Assembly (NCBI GenBank): GCA_020404895.1
Contig: JADBWK010000019.1
Coordinates: 62,001 to 126,000, forward strand
Direction: 5' to 3'
DNA: 64,000 nt
Source of the DNA: Pseudanabaena sp. M085S1SP2A07QC
Lineage (GTDB): Bacteria; Cyanobacteriota; Cyanobacteriia; Pseudanabaenales; Pseudanabaenaceae
Shown: piece by piece, positions 49,627-57,691 of the stretch
How positions within the stretch are numbered: the stretch's first letter is position 1
Layout of the letters: every line of letters begins with the position of its first letter
Position numbers and translations under genes: made by a program
Notes under the pieces: generated by a model
The model's input: only the letters and a program-made list of their open reading frames with translations
Database searches by the model: none
What the model was told of the DNA's origin: nothing

Positions 49627-50209
49627 GTTAAAGATTTACTGATGGCACTCTCTAATGCACCTTCATGTACTGCAAAAGCAATCCGATCGGATAAACTCTC
49701 ATCCTGCACCGCTCTAGCCAAAGTTACACCTCCAATCATTAAAGCCATCAACACCCAAGCTCGATTCTGATTTTCTTGCTCGTCACCAATAGTCAAACCT
49801 GCCGCGATCGCTTCATTCAGTTTTACCAATTCCGTTTGATAGGCAAAACGCACTCTGCCCTCAGCACGAATTACCTCTGGCGAAAAGATGGGTAAGGCAC
49901 AACCATTGGTTAAATTCTCACGATGCTGCCTACCAAAGTAGTAATCAATTAGCCCCGTAGTCCAGCGATCGCCATTATTGCTGCGATACTTGCCAACACC
50001 TGCTCGGAACTCAGCTAATCCAGTTACAACAGTCTCTAGGAAAGCATCTTCTTTAGACCGAAAATGCCCGTAAAATGCCCCCGATGTCACACCCGCTTCT
50101 TTGGCTAGGGCATCAATGCCAATGCCGCTATAACCTTTAGTCCGAAAACCACAGGCTGCGGCTTCGAGGATTCTTTCTTTGGTGTTTTTTGTATGATCGA
50201 TTTCCGCAT
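49617..50209 (-). pseudogene. TetR/AcrR-family regulator, frameshifted at its 5' end
   Basis: The body encodes a TetR-like protein: ERILEAAACGFRTKGYSGIG, KEAGVTSGAFYGHFRSKEDA (helix-turn-helix), then the ligand domain. But no start codon opens this frame until GTG 50090, inside the helix-turn-helix. An ATG at 50209 is one base out of frame: ATGCGGAAATCGATCAT would read MRKIDHTKNTKERI if one more A were in the run. So the gene has lost a base in an A-run near 50200. A sequencing error would look the same. Confidence 0.8.
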
Positions 50210-50303
50210 GGACAGGTTCGCTTGGAACTGGATTAAGAGCGACTGACTCTCGTTCTATGGATGATATTCCACTTAACTGTTGGGCGATCGCACTAACGAT
50301 CGA

Positions 50304-50654
50304 TCATTTCTGACTAACTTGAGATGAGTTTTTTTGTCCGTACCAACGCTGGGCGAGCACATCAATTTGTTCAATGACCCCCATGAGTTCCTGCCCGCGA
50401 TCGGTCAAACCGTAGGTGACTTGGGGCGGAATTGTTGCCTGATATTCGCGATAGATAATGCCTTCTGCTTCCAGCATTCGCAATCTTTCTGTGAGAACCT
50501 TCGTGGAAATGCCCTGAATTTCTCGGCTCAAAGCCCCGAATCGCATAGACTTCCTACTCCCTAATACCCAGAGAATATACAGTGTCCAAGGACCTGAGAG
50601 GAGGGAGACAAGGATGCTAACGGGGGGGGGATCACAACTTTCGGATGGGGGCAT
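50304..50654 (-). CDS. HxlR-family transcriptional regulator
   Basis: A 116-residue winged-helix regulator: CDPPPVSILVSLLSGPWTLY, ILWVLGSRKSMRFGALSREI, QGISTKVLTERLRMLEAEGI and REYQATIPPQVTYGLTDRGQ. The N-terminal Cys and the G-P-W-T string are typical of HxlR. Proteins of this type respond to electrophiles or oxidants, often through that Cys. It diverges from a medium-chain dehydrogenase gene, its probable target. Confidence 0.9.
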   Translation of the reverse strand: MPPSESCDPPPVSILVSLLSGPWTLYILWVLGSRKSMRFGALSREIQGISTKVLTERLRMLEAEGIIYREYQATIPPQVTYGLTDRGQELMGVIEQIDVLAQRWYGQKNSSQVSQK

Positions 50655-50683
50655 AGCTTCAAAGAAATATTTTGTTACCTTAT

Positions 50684-50722
50684 TAGTTACCTTGGAGTAA
50701 CTAGATTACTTTAGGGTAACTA
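50684..50722. promoter_or_regulatory. Tandem GTTAC/GTAAC operators between hxlR and MDR genes
   Basis: TAGTTACCTTGGAGTAACTA (50684-50703) is a near-perfect palindrome, followed by TAGATTACTTTAGGGTAACTA-like sequence (50702-50722). This type of paired dyad is typical of HxlR-family operators. It lies 30 bases upstream of the hxlR start. Confidence 0.72.
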
Positions 50723-50840
50723 CTTTACTTTAAAAAGCTAGTTGCTTTAGTATGTACGGAGTATAGCACTTCAATAGTTTGTTTCCAAGAAGATTATTGA
50801 AGCTATTAATGACCTCTGAATTTATGGAGTACTTGAAAGT

Positions 50841-51887
50841 ATGAGCAACAAGCAAGTTATTATTTCGGCCTTTGGCACTCCCGATATAATCAAGGTGATT
50901 AATACCCCTGCTTTGCCAGAACCTAAACGGGGTGAAGTTCGCATCAAGATAGAAGCTTCCAGTGCAACGTTCTCCGATGTAATCATTCGTAAAGGCCTTT
51001 ACCCAAATCTTAATCCCACATTTCCCTTGGCGCTGGGATATGACTTGGTTGGCGTAGTCGATAAGCTAGGGGAAGAAGTGACAAATCTGACGATCGGGCA
51101 GCGAGTTGCTGATCTTACTCGGACGGGAAGTAATGCCGAATACATTTGTCGTCCAAGCGATCGGTTGGTTTCTGTACCCACCACTGTTGATGCCGCAGAA
51201 GCCGAGACCATGGTCTTAACTTACATGACAGCGTATCAGATGTATCGCCGTGTAGCTAAGGTGAAACTAGGACAAACCGTACTCATTCACGGCGGAGCCG
51301 GGGCTGTGGGTTCGGCATTGTTAGACCTGGGGAGGCATCTAGGACTGAATATGGTAGCTACTGCTTCTGCAAAAAAACTGGATTTACTTAGAGCCTACGG
51401 TGCAACAGCCATTGATTATCGCGCAACCCATTACACGCAACAGTTACAACGTGCTGGTGGCGATGGTTATGATGCCGTCTTTGATGGTGTTGGTTTCCAG
51501 AGCTTTATGCGATCGTTTCGATTACTCAAACGTGGCGGTACATTAGTTACTTACGGTGCTGCTAGCTCAGCAAGTAGCGTATCCCAGCGCTCCCTTGTCA
51601 CCAGCATCTTTGGACCAGCATTGTTCTTTGTGATTGATATCACCTTATTGCTGTTGAATTACTTGCCCAACGATCGATCGACGAAGTCCTACGATATTTC
51701 CAAAATGCGTACAGAGCAACCAGATTGGTTTGTTGCAGATCTCCAAGATCTGTTTGACCTCTTGGTATCCGACAAAATTAAGCCAGAAATTGCCGAGCTA
51801 TTGTCCCTCGATGATGCCATTCGCGCTCACGAGTTAATTGAAAGTGGCAATGTAAGCGGCAGGTTAGTTTTTGTGACGAAGCAATGA
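50841..51887 (+). CDS. Zinc-independent medium-chain dehydrogenase/reductase, quinone-oxidoreductase-like
   Basis: A 348-residue MDR-family enzyme. It begins SNKQVIISAFGTPDIIKVIN and LPEPKRGEVRIKIEASSATF, has FPLALGYDLVGVVDKLGEEV, TYMTAYQMYRRVAKVKLGQT and the NAD(P)-binding VLIHGGAGAVGSALLDLGRH, then YDAVFDGVGFQSFMRSFRLL. The zinc-ligand Cys/His pair of alcohol dehydrogenases is missing, so it belongs with quinone reductases. The HxlR gene upstream suggests induction by reactive carbonyls or quinones. Confidence 0.9.
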   Translation: MSNKQVIISAFGTPDIIKVINTPALPEPKRGEVRIKIEASSATFSDVIIRKGLYPNLNPTFPLALGYDLVGVVDKLGEEVTNLTIGQRVADLTRTGSNAEYICRPSDRLVSVPTTVDAAEAETMVLTYMTAYQMYRRVAKVKLGQTVLIHGGAGAVGSALLDLGRHLGLNMVATASAKKLDLLRAYGATAIDYRATHYTQQLQRAGGDGYDAVFDGVGFQSFMRSFRLLKRGGTLVTYGAASSASSVSQRSLVTSIFGPALFFVIDITLLLLNYLPNDRSTKSYDISKMRTEQPDWFVADLQDLFDLLVSDKIKPEIAELLSLDDAIRAHELIESGNVSGRLVFVTKQ

Positions 51888-52142
51888 AGCAATGAAGCAC
51901 CTCCATAACATTCAAAGAGGAAATTTTAGATTATTGTGGGCGATGCCTACCCTCCCTGCTAAAACGGGTGCGTTCCCTGTCCGTCGTTCGCCTCAAGAAA
52001 TCGCATAACGATGATTATTGGCGATTTTAAACCAAGTCACAGCAGATGAGATGGAAAATCAAGTTCGATATATCTGAATCACTGAGTTGGGCGGCTCAAG
52101 TTTGGATTGTCAAGTTTTAGCACCCTTCCATACCCTTCCATT

Positions 52143-52247
52143 CCTTACGCGATCGCTGCCCGTCGCCTCGATCTCTTAGAAGATCTCGCTCGACGCATTC
52201 AAGACAAAGGTGGCAACGACTTGGCGATCGCTCAGATTAAAACATAA
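52143..52247 (+). pseudogene. Short-chain dehydrogenase/reductase remnant
   Basis: One frame of 34 codons reads PYAIAARRLDLLEDLARRIQ then DKGGNDLAIAQIKT and stops. It matches the stretch after the first cofactor-binding strand of SDR enzymes (AARR-x-L-x-L-AxxI). No start and no continuation exist. Confidence 0.6.
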
Positions 52248-52280
52248 TTAATCTCAATTGATTTATTGTTTTTCTGAGTT

Positions 52281-52353
52281 GGCGATCGCTATTACTATGA
52301 GTCGTGATTTGTGTGCGATCGCACCAACAATCTATCTACAAAAGGCGATCGCC
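52281..52353. repeat. Second HIP1-rich repeat family, copy F
   Basis: Order of pieces (GCTATTACTATGAGTCGTGA, GCGATCGCACCAACAATCTA) matches 45.34 kb and 49.5 kb. Confidence 0.7.
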
Positions 52354-52403
52354 CTTAATCAAACATCAAAAACAGCGATCGTAAATTTCACGGTGTGAGG
52401 AAA

Positions 52404-53321
52404 GGGTAGTCCTAAAAAGGAAAGGACGCACACGGATGTAAAGAATCGTTGTAATGATGAATAAAATTCCAAATAGCTCCAATGTGATTTTCCAATTTCT
52501 TAGAAAAGGATAAGGTCTTTCTAACTAGTCTAGATACTCGTTGACGTAACGTACAGTTGAATCTCTCAATATAGTTGGTTTTTCCCGTTTCTTTGCCCAC
52601 AGCCCTATGACGTTTGCTGGGCAGGACAACTGGATAAGACGAGTAGAAGTCAGTGTAAATAATCGCACATTGGCGATAGACACTAGGCAACGACTGCCAT
52701 AATTTCTGAGCTGAGTCGCTAGAGCGATCGCCAATATAACAACCGACAATTTCACGAGTCTCGGCATCAATGGCAAGCCATACCCACTATTTATTGCCTT
52801 TGTCGTCCACAAAAGACCACAATTCATCCATCTGGTCAAACGGCGTTTTGGTTTTGGTTCTACCTCCACCTGCTGAGGAACGTTTTCATATTTATGATTG
52901 ACGTAACTCTGCAACCATCTCTCTGAGACCTTGAGGACTCTGGCTATTCCAGCTAGTGGGATTTTTTCTAGTAGTAGTTTCTCTAAAAGGTCATAAGGAC
53001 ATCTCTAAAAATAGCTCTATTCTCAATAAGACAAGACTAAAACCCTCATTTTATCGTTGCTATTCTCAATAATTTTGAATTAATAGAGATGCCCATAAGT
53101 GTCTTGGTTATGCTCTGAAACTCTCTGCCACTGTGGATTTTCTACAAATTGACGACCACAGTCTCGACATTTATAATTTTGTTTTCCATGTCGTGTACTG
53201 CCGTTTTTTACCACGGATACGGACTGGCAGGATGGACAGGATGACCTTGCTTCTGACATTACTTTACTTTGTATCAACTATCTGGATATTTTCCTACATC
53301 CCTTCCTTTTTAGGACTACCC
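52404..53321 (-). mobile_element. IS1-family insertion sequence, multiply damaged
   Basis: Inverted ends GGGTAGTCCTAAAAAGG are at 52404 and 53321 (23 bp, 22 matching by eye). The transposase on the minus strand starts MIQSKVMSEARSSCPSCQSV with a zinc-ribbon (CPSCQ, CRDCGRQF), then is cut by a 96-bp element. After it, YDLLEKLLLEKIPLAGIARV resumes, then KTPFDQMDELWSFVDDKGNK, a TAG in place of Gln, WVWLAIDAETREIVGCYIGD and the catalytic end NYIERFNCTLRQRVSRLVRK. There is also a frameshift near 52820. It cannot transpose on its own. Confidence 0.85.
52998..53093. mobile_element. Small MITE-like element inside the IS1 transposase
   Basis: 96-bp element with ends GACATCTCTA and TAGAGATGCC, flanked by a 6-bp target duplication CATAAG (52992-52997 and 53094-53099). 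Removing the element and one CATAAG copy restores the reading frame ...EHNQDTYDLLEKLLLEKI... in the transposase. The same 10-bp end cuts off the PLD gene at 15.7 kb. Confidence 0.82.
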
Positions 53322-53346
53322 AGAGCTTTGCGCTCAAATCCAAGCC

Positions 53347-53393
53347 AAGAAGTTTTTAAAAGTGTTGCTTTGCAACACTTTTAAAAGCTTCTT
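53347..53393. repeat. Hairpin element with GCGCTCAAATCCAAG flank (copy 2)
   Basis: 22-bp arms AAGAAGTTTTTAAAAGTGTT with a TTT loop. It is preceded by AGAGCTTTGCGCTCAAATCC, as at 20.88 and 54.63 kb. The IS1 right end lies directly next to this flank, so IS1 may have inserted in the element. Confidence 0.68.
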
Positions 53394-53413
53394 ATGGTTC
53401 GTTTGATTGGTAA

Positions 53414-54412
53414 TTACGAAATTGGATTGTATACACGCTCAGGCGAGGGGAATCCACAGGAAGTTCCATCCTTATAGACGACCTCATCTTCCCAAGGGAG
53501 ACAATACTTGCCTTTGACCATATCCTGCATATAAGTATAAGGACAGTCTTGAGCGCCGCCTTTGACCGCAACATAGCCACGATGCCCAAATTGGTAAATA
53601 TTATTCTCGACGCTCCAATATTTGCGGGCTTCTCGAACAAGATCAGGACGCACTTCGGCTGTGATAATTTCATCAGGACGATGACTACCCATTACCAAAG
53701 GCTCCCCATCGAAATTAACAATCATTCCTTCGCCCATAGAGTCAAAACTGCCATCGGAGCCACACATACAGACTGAAGCTGTTACCATGAGGTTACAAAA
53801 AGCATTTGCTTGATTAGTAATCTGCCAAGAATGACGAATTGGAGCAGTATATCCAGCGGTGCGAATCATGATTTCAGCACCTTTATAGGCACATTCTCTA
53901 GCCATTTCTGGAAACATGCCATCATGACAAATAATTAGAGCGAGAGTGCTACCGTTTGGCCCCTCACAAACTGGAATACCCACATCACCAGGTTCCCAAG
54001 GTTCGACAGGAACCCAAGGATGTAGCTTGCGATAGTAAAGCTTCAATTCCCCCTGATTGTCGATGATAAGCCCACTGTTGTAGGGATTTCCTTGAGGATT
54101 GAATTCCATTATGGAAAAGCATCCCCAAATATTATTATCAATACAAGCTTGTTTAAAAGCTGCAACCTCTACCCCGTCTAATTTACACATGATGTCTGGA
54201 TTTGTATCCATTGACAAACCATGCAAAGAGTATTCAGGAAATACCACTAAGTCCATAGTTGGCATATTGCGCCTTGCCTTGGCTACCATCTCACAAATAC
54301 GTTGGGTCTGGGCTGCTAAGTCTTGCTGGGTAACAACTGTTGGTAGTTGAAGTTGCACCATCCCTAGGACTAATCCATTAGGGGTTTTATTTAGGCCGCC
54401 AAGTCCACTCAT
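53414..54412 (-). CDS. amiF: Formamidase
   Basis: A 332-residue nitrilase-superfamily amidase, 1:1 in length and motifs with formamidases such as H. pylori AmiF. The catalytic triad is Glu in LVVFPEYSLHGLSMDTN, Lys in LKLYYRKLHPWVPVEPWEPG and Cys in LALIICHDGMFPEMARECAY. NLMVTASVCMCGSDGSF and NIYQFGHRGYVAVKGGAQD also match. It would hydrolyse formamide (or short amides) to formate and ammonia, a nitrogen-scavenging step. It is monocistronic on the minus strand. Confidence 0.9.
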   Translation of the reverse strand: MSGLGGLNKTPNGLVLGMVQLQLPTVVTQQDLAAQTQRICEMVAKARRNMPTMDLVVFPEYSLHGLSMDTNPDIMCKLDGVEVAAFKQACIDNNIWGCFSIMEFNPQGNPYNSGLIIDNQGELKLYYRKLHPWVPVEPWEPGDVGIPVCEGPNGSTLALIICHDGMFPEMARECAYKGAEIMIRTAGYTAPIRHSWQITNQANAFCNLMVTASVCMCGSDGSFDSMGEGMIVNFDGEPLVMGSHRPDEIITAEVRPDLVREARKYWSVENNIYQFGHRGYVAVKGGAQDCPYTYMQDMVKGKYCLPWEDEVVYKDGTSCGFPSPERVYNPIS

Positions 54413-54565
54413 GAATATTTCTCTAGTTTCTCGAATTTACGTGGTTTATTATTAATGGTACATGGAAGAAAAATAGTATTTTTTGATAGATAAACCTAAT
54501 TACCAAAATAAAAAATGGTTGGTTCTAACGTTATTACTACAGCAATTTCTGATCAAATGAACCAC

Positions 54566-54648
54566 AAGTAAATTTTTGAGAGTATTGCAAAGCAACACTT
54601 TCAAAAATTTACTTGGTTTGGTTTTGAGAGCAAAGCGCTGTAAATTAT
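54566..54648. repeat. Hairpin element with GAGAGCAAAGCGCTGTAAA tail (copy 3)
   Basis: 22-bp arms AAGTAAATTTTTGAGAGTAT with loop, then GGTTTGGTTTTGAGAGCAAA and GCGCTGTAAATTA. It lies between formamidase and the next gene. Confidence 0.7.
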
Positions 54649-54672
54649 TGGACAAGTCAGCAGCTAGCAATT

Positions 54673-54999
54673 TCAACTTTGGTCTTCTAAATATTCGGTA
54701 ACTGCTTGCAAATCGGCTAAACCTCGGTTGAGCAGATCGCACATTGCTTCATTGAGTTTAGGATTTTGGAATGCGACTTCTTGAATTGCTTCTAGCCATT
54801 TGGACATCGGCACATGACGCACAGCTTCACGAAGTCCCATGTTTGCCAAAATGCCGAGATAAAATCCTGTTAAGTCTTGTCCACCATAACCATAGAATCC
54901 ACTCCATAACTCTAGTTTTTCGGGTGTGTATTCAAAGTATTGATCAGAGGTGATTGGAGTGCGATCGAGTTGAGGTTGGGGGAGAGGTGGAGTAGACAT
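54673..54999 (-). CDS. Conserved hypothetical protein
   Basis: A 108-residue protein with a proline-rich start (STPPLPQPQLDRTPITSDQY) and a conserved block EYTPEKLELWSGFYGYGGQD, then LTGFYLGILANMGLREAVRH and VPMSKWLEAIQEVAFQNPKL. I recall similar cyanobacterial proteins without known function. A degraded, partial second copy of its C-terminal block appears near 55.68 kb. It lies upstream of formamidase, 260 bases away, with a hairpin between. Confidence 0.6.
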   Translation of the reverse strand: MSTPPLPQPQLDRTPITSDQYFEYTPEKLELWSGFYGYGGQDLTGFYLGILANMGLREAVRHVPMSKWLEAIQEVAFQNPKLNEAMCDLLNRGLADLQAVTEYLEDQS

Positions 55000-55037
55000 A
55001 TTGGGATCAATTCAAATGTTTAAAGATGACCTACTAA

Positions 55038-55628
55038 CTAGGATTCAATTTCAGAGATAGTCATAATTTTACGAGAGTGAAATTCAAGAATGCGGTTATC
55101 TGTCCGTAAAGCAACCGACATGTTTTCATTATCTCTAATGATTTCGGCTTTGGACAGTTGTTTTAGTAAGCTTTGCAAATCATTTCTGGCTTGAGTAAAG
55201 TTAGTCTCACGTTCTAATACCTCTAGCCTTGGTGATATATTTCTTGCCGCAGCCATAGCTAACTGGTGAGACTGTTTATGAAGTTCTTCTTTATAACCTT
55301 TAATCCATATCCACGTAACATCGTGAGCAAGTATTGCGTTATCGAGATTATCCCATAAATCTAAATTAGATTTACGTTTCCAATGTGACTGTATACAATT
55401 TATTAGAAATTGACAATTAGTATAAAGTTCTACTTGGCAAGGACGCTTGAGGTGTTTCAAGGCTTCAGTAACTGCAATCATATCTATTCGAGGTTTACTC
55501 GATTCAATTATATTCCCAGAAAATTCTTTGATTGTCTCTCCATATTTAAGAATACATCCCCAACCTCCACAAGGTTCTTTGTAGTAACCATCAACATAAA
55601 TTGTTACTAAATTTGCTTTACTACTCAT
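55038..55628 (-). CDS. RNase H-fold protein with altered active site
   Basis: A 196-residue protein with an RNase HI-like N-terminal domain: VTIYVDGYYKEPCGGWGCIL (first Asp), RIDMIAVTEALKHL (Glu), LYTNCQFLINCIQSHWKRKS where the usual YTDS is YTNC, and TWIWIKGYKEELHKQSHQLA where G-H and D-E-L-A should be. So two catalytic aspartates and the flexible-loop histidine appear replaced. The C-terminus (FTQARNDLQSLLKQLSKAEI) is an unrelated helical tail. It is likely not an active RNase H; a nucleic-acid-binding role is possible. Confidence 0.75.
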   Translation of the reverse strand: MSSKANLVTIYVDGYYKEPCGGWGCILKYGETIKEFSGNIIESSKPRIDMIAVTEALKHLKRPCQVELYTNCQFLINCIQSHWKRKSNLDLWDNLDNAILAHDVTWIWIKGYKEELHKQSHQLAMAAARNISPRLEVLERETNFTQARNDLQSLLKQLSKAEIIRDNENMSVALRTDNRILEFHSRKIMTISEIES

Positions 55629-55695
55629 AATGATTTTTATCAGAATATATTATTGTTTTGTAAACCACTTCTTGAATTGCTTGTAGCCATTTATA

Positions 55696-55882
55696 TCAAT
55701 TTATCAAATAAGTTTGTCGATAATTTCTATCTGCCATATATACTGCCTCTGGTTCAGTCCATTGCTTCATCGGCTCCAAGTCGGCAACCATCGCAAACTG
55801 ACTTAAATATAAATTATCCCCAAGCACATTAGCGATAACTTTGGCGATCGCCTTAGGGAGCATGTCACTTTTTTGGGATAGT
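55696..55882 (-). pseudogene. Short remnant, C-terminal part of an unknown protein
   Basis: On the minus strand, MLPKAIAKVIANVLGDNLYL, SQFAMVADLEPMKQWTEPEA and VYMADRNYRQTYL form a coherent coding stretch ending near 55697. Just downstream, KWLQAIQEVVY (55670-55702) resembles SKWLEAIQEVAF of the 54.7-kb protein, so these look like parts of related genes brought together by the ISKra4 insertion. The start is lost in the transposase end. Confidence 0.45.
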
Positions 55883-56946
55883 CTAGAAAGCCAATAAACC
55901 ATTGAGATAAGCACAACGATGGGCAAGCACCTGAGGGACATTATCTTTGTTCCACTGAGCACCAGAGATTTTAGTGCGACGGTCAATCTGCTTTACCGCA
56001 GACTCAACTGCTCCTGAACCGATAGAACAAATCTGCTCACTCTGATAGTAATCATAATTGACAATACGGTGTCTATGTTTTCGGAGATAGGCACAGAAAT
56101 TAACAGCTTGCCTGCGTTTACACTGTTCAATAAGAGTAATAGTATCATCAACATTACCTTTCCAAAGTAAAGCTCTCGCATCTTTTAAGCGACGTATTGA
56201 ACCACCCACTTTTTCTAGATTCTCCATCAGATGATACCAATCGAGAATTTCACGTCGTTGCTCTTCAGTAGCCATGGGCTTAATCAAATTCCATACTCCA
56301 TCATGTCCATCCCCTAAACAAGTTATTGGCGTACTCAAAGGTTGCTGGCGTACCCAATCGACTAACTGCTGATTGTCCTGAAAGCAAGCTCCAGTAGCAA
56401 ACTCATGCAATCTCACTCCTTTATAGTCTAGCCATCGACATTCTTCCCCCAGAGGTGTTCTGATGCGAATCTTACCGCCATCTGCACTCAGTTCGTTAAT
56501 CTCTTGCTCTGCTTGGGGTAATTCAAAGGTTTGTCGATGGACTAAACGCTGTTGGGTCTTGGCTGGGACTCGAATTCCTGTAAACATTGTCACATCTGCT
56601 TCGGTGTGTTCATAGGAGCTATTTGCACTGACTCGCAAACAACACATTTCCAGATATGGACTCAGACGAGTATGTGCCTTAATTCCCAGTTGCTCTGCTT
56701 GTTGAGTGGTTACAGTTATTTCTCCAAGGATGCTTTTGAGCTTGCGTTCTCGTCCTTCTGTTGTTCCTGTACTTGTTGAGACAAAAAAATTCCTACTTCG
56801 GGCATCACATGCTGTTGCATCTGTTCTCGCACGGCTTGTTCGATCCCTGAAAATTTCTTTAGCGCTTCTAGTTAGGTATTTGCGTAAAGTATTTTGGCGA
56901 TCTCCTGCACATGTTCTTGTAATTTCTCGGCTTGTTCTGGTGTCAT
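55883..56946 (-). mobile_element. ISKra4-family transposase, nonsense and frameshift mutations
   Basis: The transposase starts MTPEQAEKLQEHVQEIAKIL at 56946, meets a TAA after YANT, continues in frame as EALKKFSGIEQAVREQMQQH, and then shifts frame near 56770 to TEGRERKLKSILGEITVTTQ and LGIKAHTRLSPYLEMCCLRV. The long open part holds the catalytic domain: TMFTGIRVPAKTQQRLVHR, LGDGHDGVWNLIKPMA (Asp), DWYHLMENLEKVGGSIRRL and IGSGAVESAVKQIDRRTKIS (Glu). The element is dead. Its ends were not resolved. Confidence 0.82.
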
Positions 56947-56965
56947 GCTTTTACTGGCCTCTAAA

Positions 56966-57691
56966 TTATTCTATTTTCCCGCCTTTTTCTCGCTTTTTGC
57001 AAAAGTGACATGCTCCCATCGCCTTACAGCAACTTTGTGGATAACGGACTACTTGCTCTTCACTGAAACGAATCACCAGCCAATTTTTATTAAGGAAAAA
57101 GTTATTACGATTTGCATCTTTATTAGCCCCAACAAAGTGAGTAGGAACTTTGCTGTTAAATGCATAAGGCTCGTCAATTTCTATGTCAATGTATAAATTT
57201 ACTGACTTGTCGATATAAACAAAATCAGGACTGTAATGATACTTAAAATTTGGAATATTTAGCGTAAGTCCGCGTTTTACTTTGTCCTTGAAATAGTGGT
57301 TGAGATATGCATAAAACTTGGCTTCTGAGAATCCTGCTTGCGCTTTACTATTTCCTCCATCATTGGGCTGAGTTTCCCAAAGTATCCGCAAAAGTTCTAA
57401 TTTTCGATACGAAGCTATATTTTCGGGGTTCAGGATATGCTTTACCTCTTGCTCGTATTCTCGTTTCGCCTGTTGATAGGACTGTCGTAACTTCGGATAC
57501 TTCCTTATTTGGTCATCGTGTACACGTTTTCGTTGTGGAAAACTTTGATTCATTGACCATGCGAGATAAGCGACCACACCAGCACTTAGCGCGATCGCGG
57601 AAATACCTAGCCAAATATGACCTAGCCAAATATGAAAAAAGGCAAGCACCAATGACGCGACAAAGCCAAAAATTCCCCATCTTGCTAACAC
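56966..57691 (-). CDS. Membrane protein with nuclease-like (VSR/DUF559-type) domain
   Basis: A 241-residue protein. The N-terminus has two membrane helices (IFGFVASLVLAFFHIWLGHI, LGISAIALSAGVVAYLAWSM). The soluble part ends in YSPDFVYIDKSVNLYIDIEI, DEPYAFNSKVPTHFVGANKD, NRNNFFLNKNWLVIRFSEEQ, and QSCCKAMGACHFC. That order (PDF, D-I-E-I-D-E, R-N-x-FF, WLVIRFSE) fits the endonuclease fold of VSR/DUF559-type proteins. The frame is open further upstream (PVPVFTETAPQKPSSPPEIY) with no start, so the true 5' end may be lost. GTG at 57691 is the first possible start. Confidence 0.6.
   Translation of the reverse strand: MLARWGIFGFVASLVLAFFHIWLGHIWLGISAIALSAGVVAYLAWSMNQSFPQRKRVHDDQIRKYPKLRQSYQQAKREYEQEVKHILNPENIASYRKLELLRILWETQPNDGGNSKAQAGFSEAKFYAYLNHYFKDKVKRGLTLNIPNFKYHYSPDFVYIDKSVNLYIDIEIDEPYAFNSKVPTHFVGANKDANRNNFFLNKNWLVIRFSEEQVVRYPQSCCKAMGACHFCKKREKGGKIE

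Larger units (their letters stand above)
51888..52403. other. Gene-poor interval with an SDR remnant and repeats
   Basis: The 516-bp interval holds no intact gene. It contains a short-chain-dehydrogenase-like scrap (52143-52247) and, from 52281, another copy of the second HIP1-rich repeat (GGCGATCGCTATTACTATGA ... CACCAACAATCTATCTACA). The sequence around 51970-52010 (TGTCCGTCGTTCGCC, CGCATAACG) is of unknown origin. Confidence 0.55.

Noticed and set aside
51990-52010. CGCATAACG as a second attC end
   Set aside because: No matching GTTATGC partner with inner boxes was found within 150 bases.
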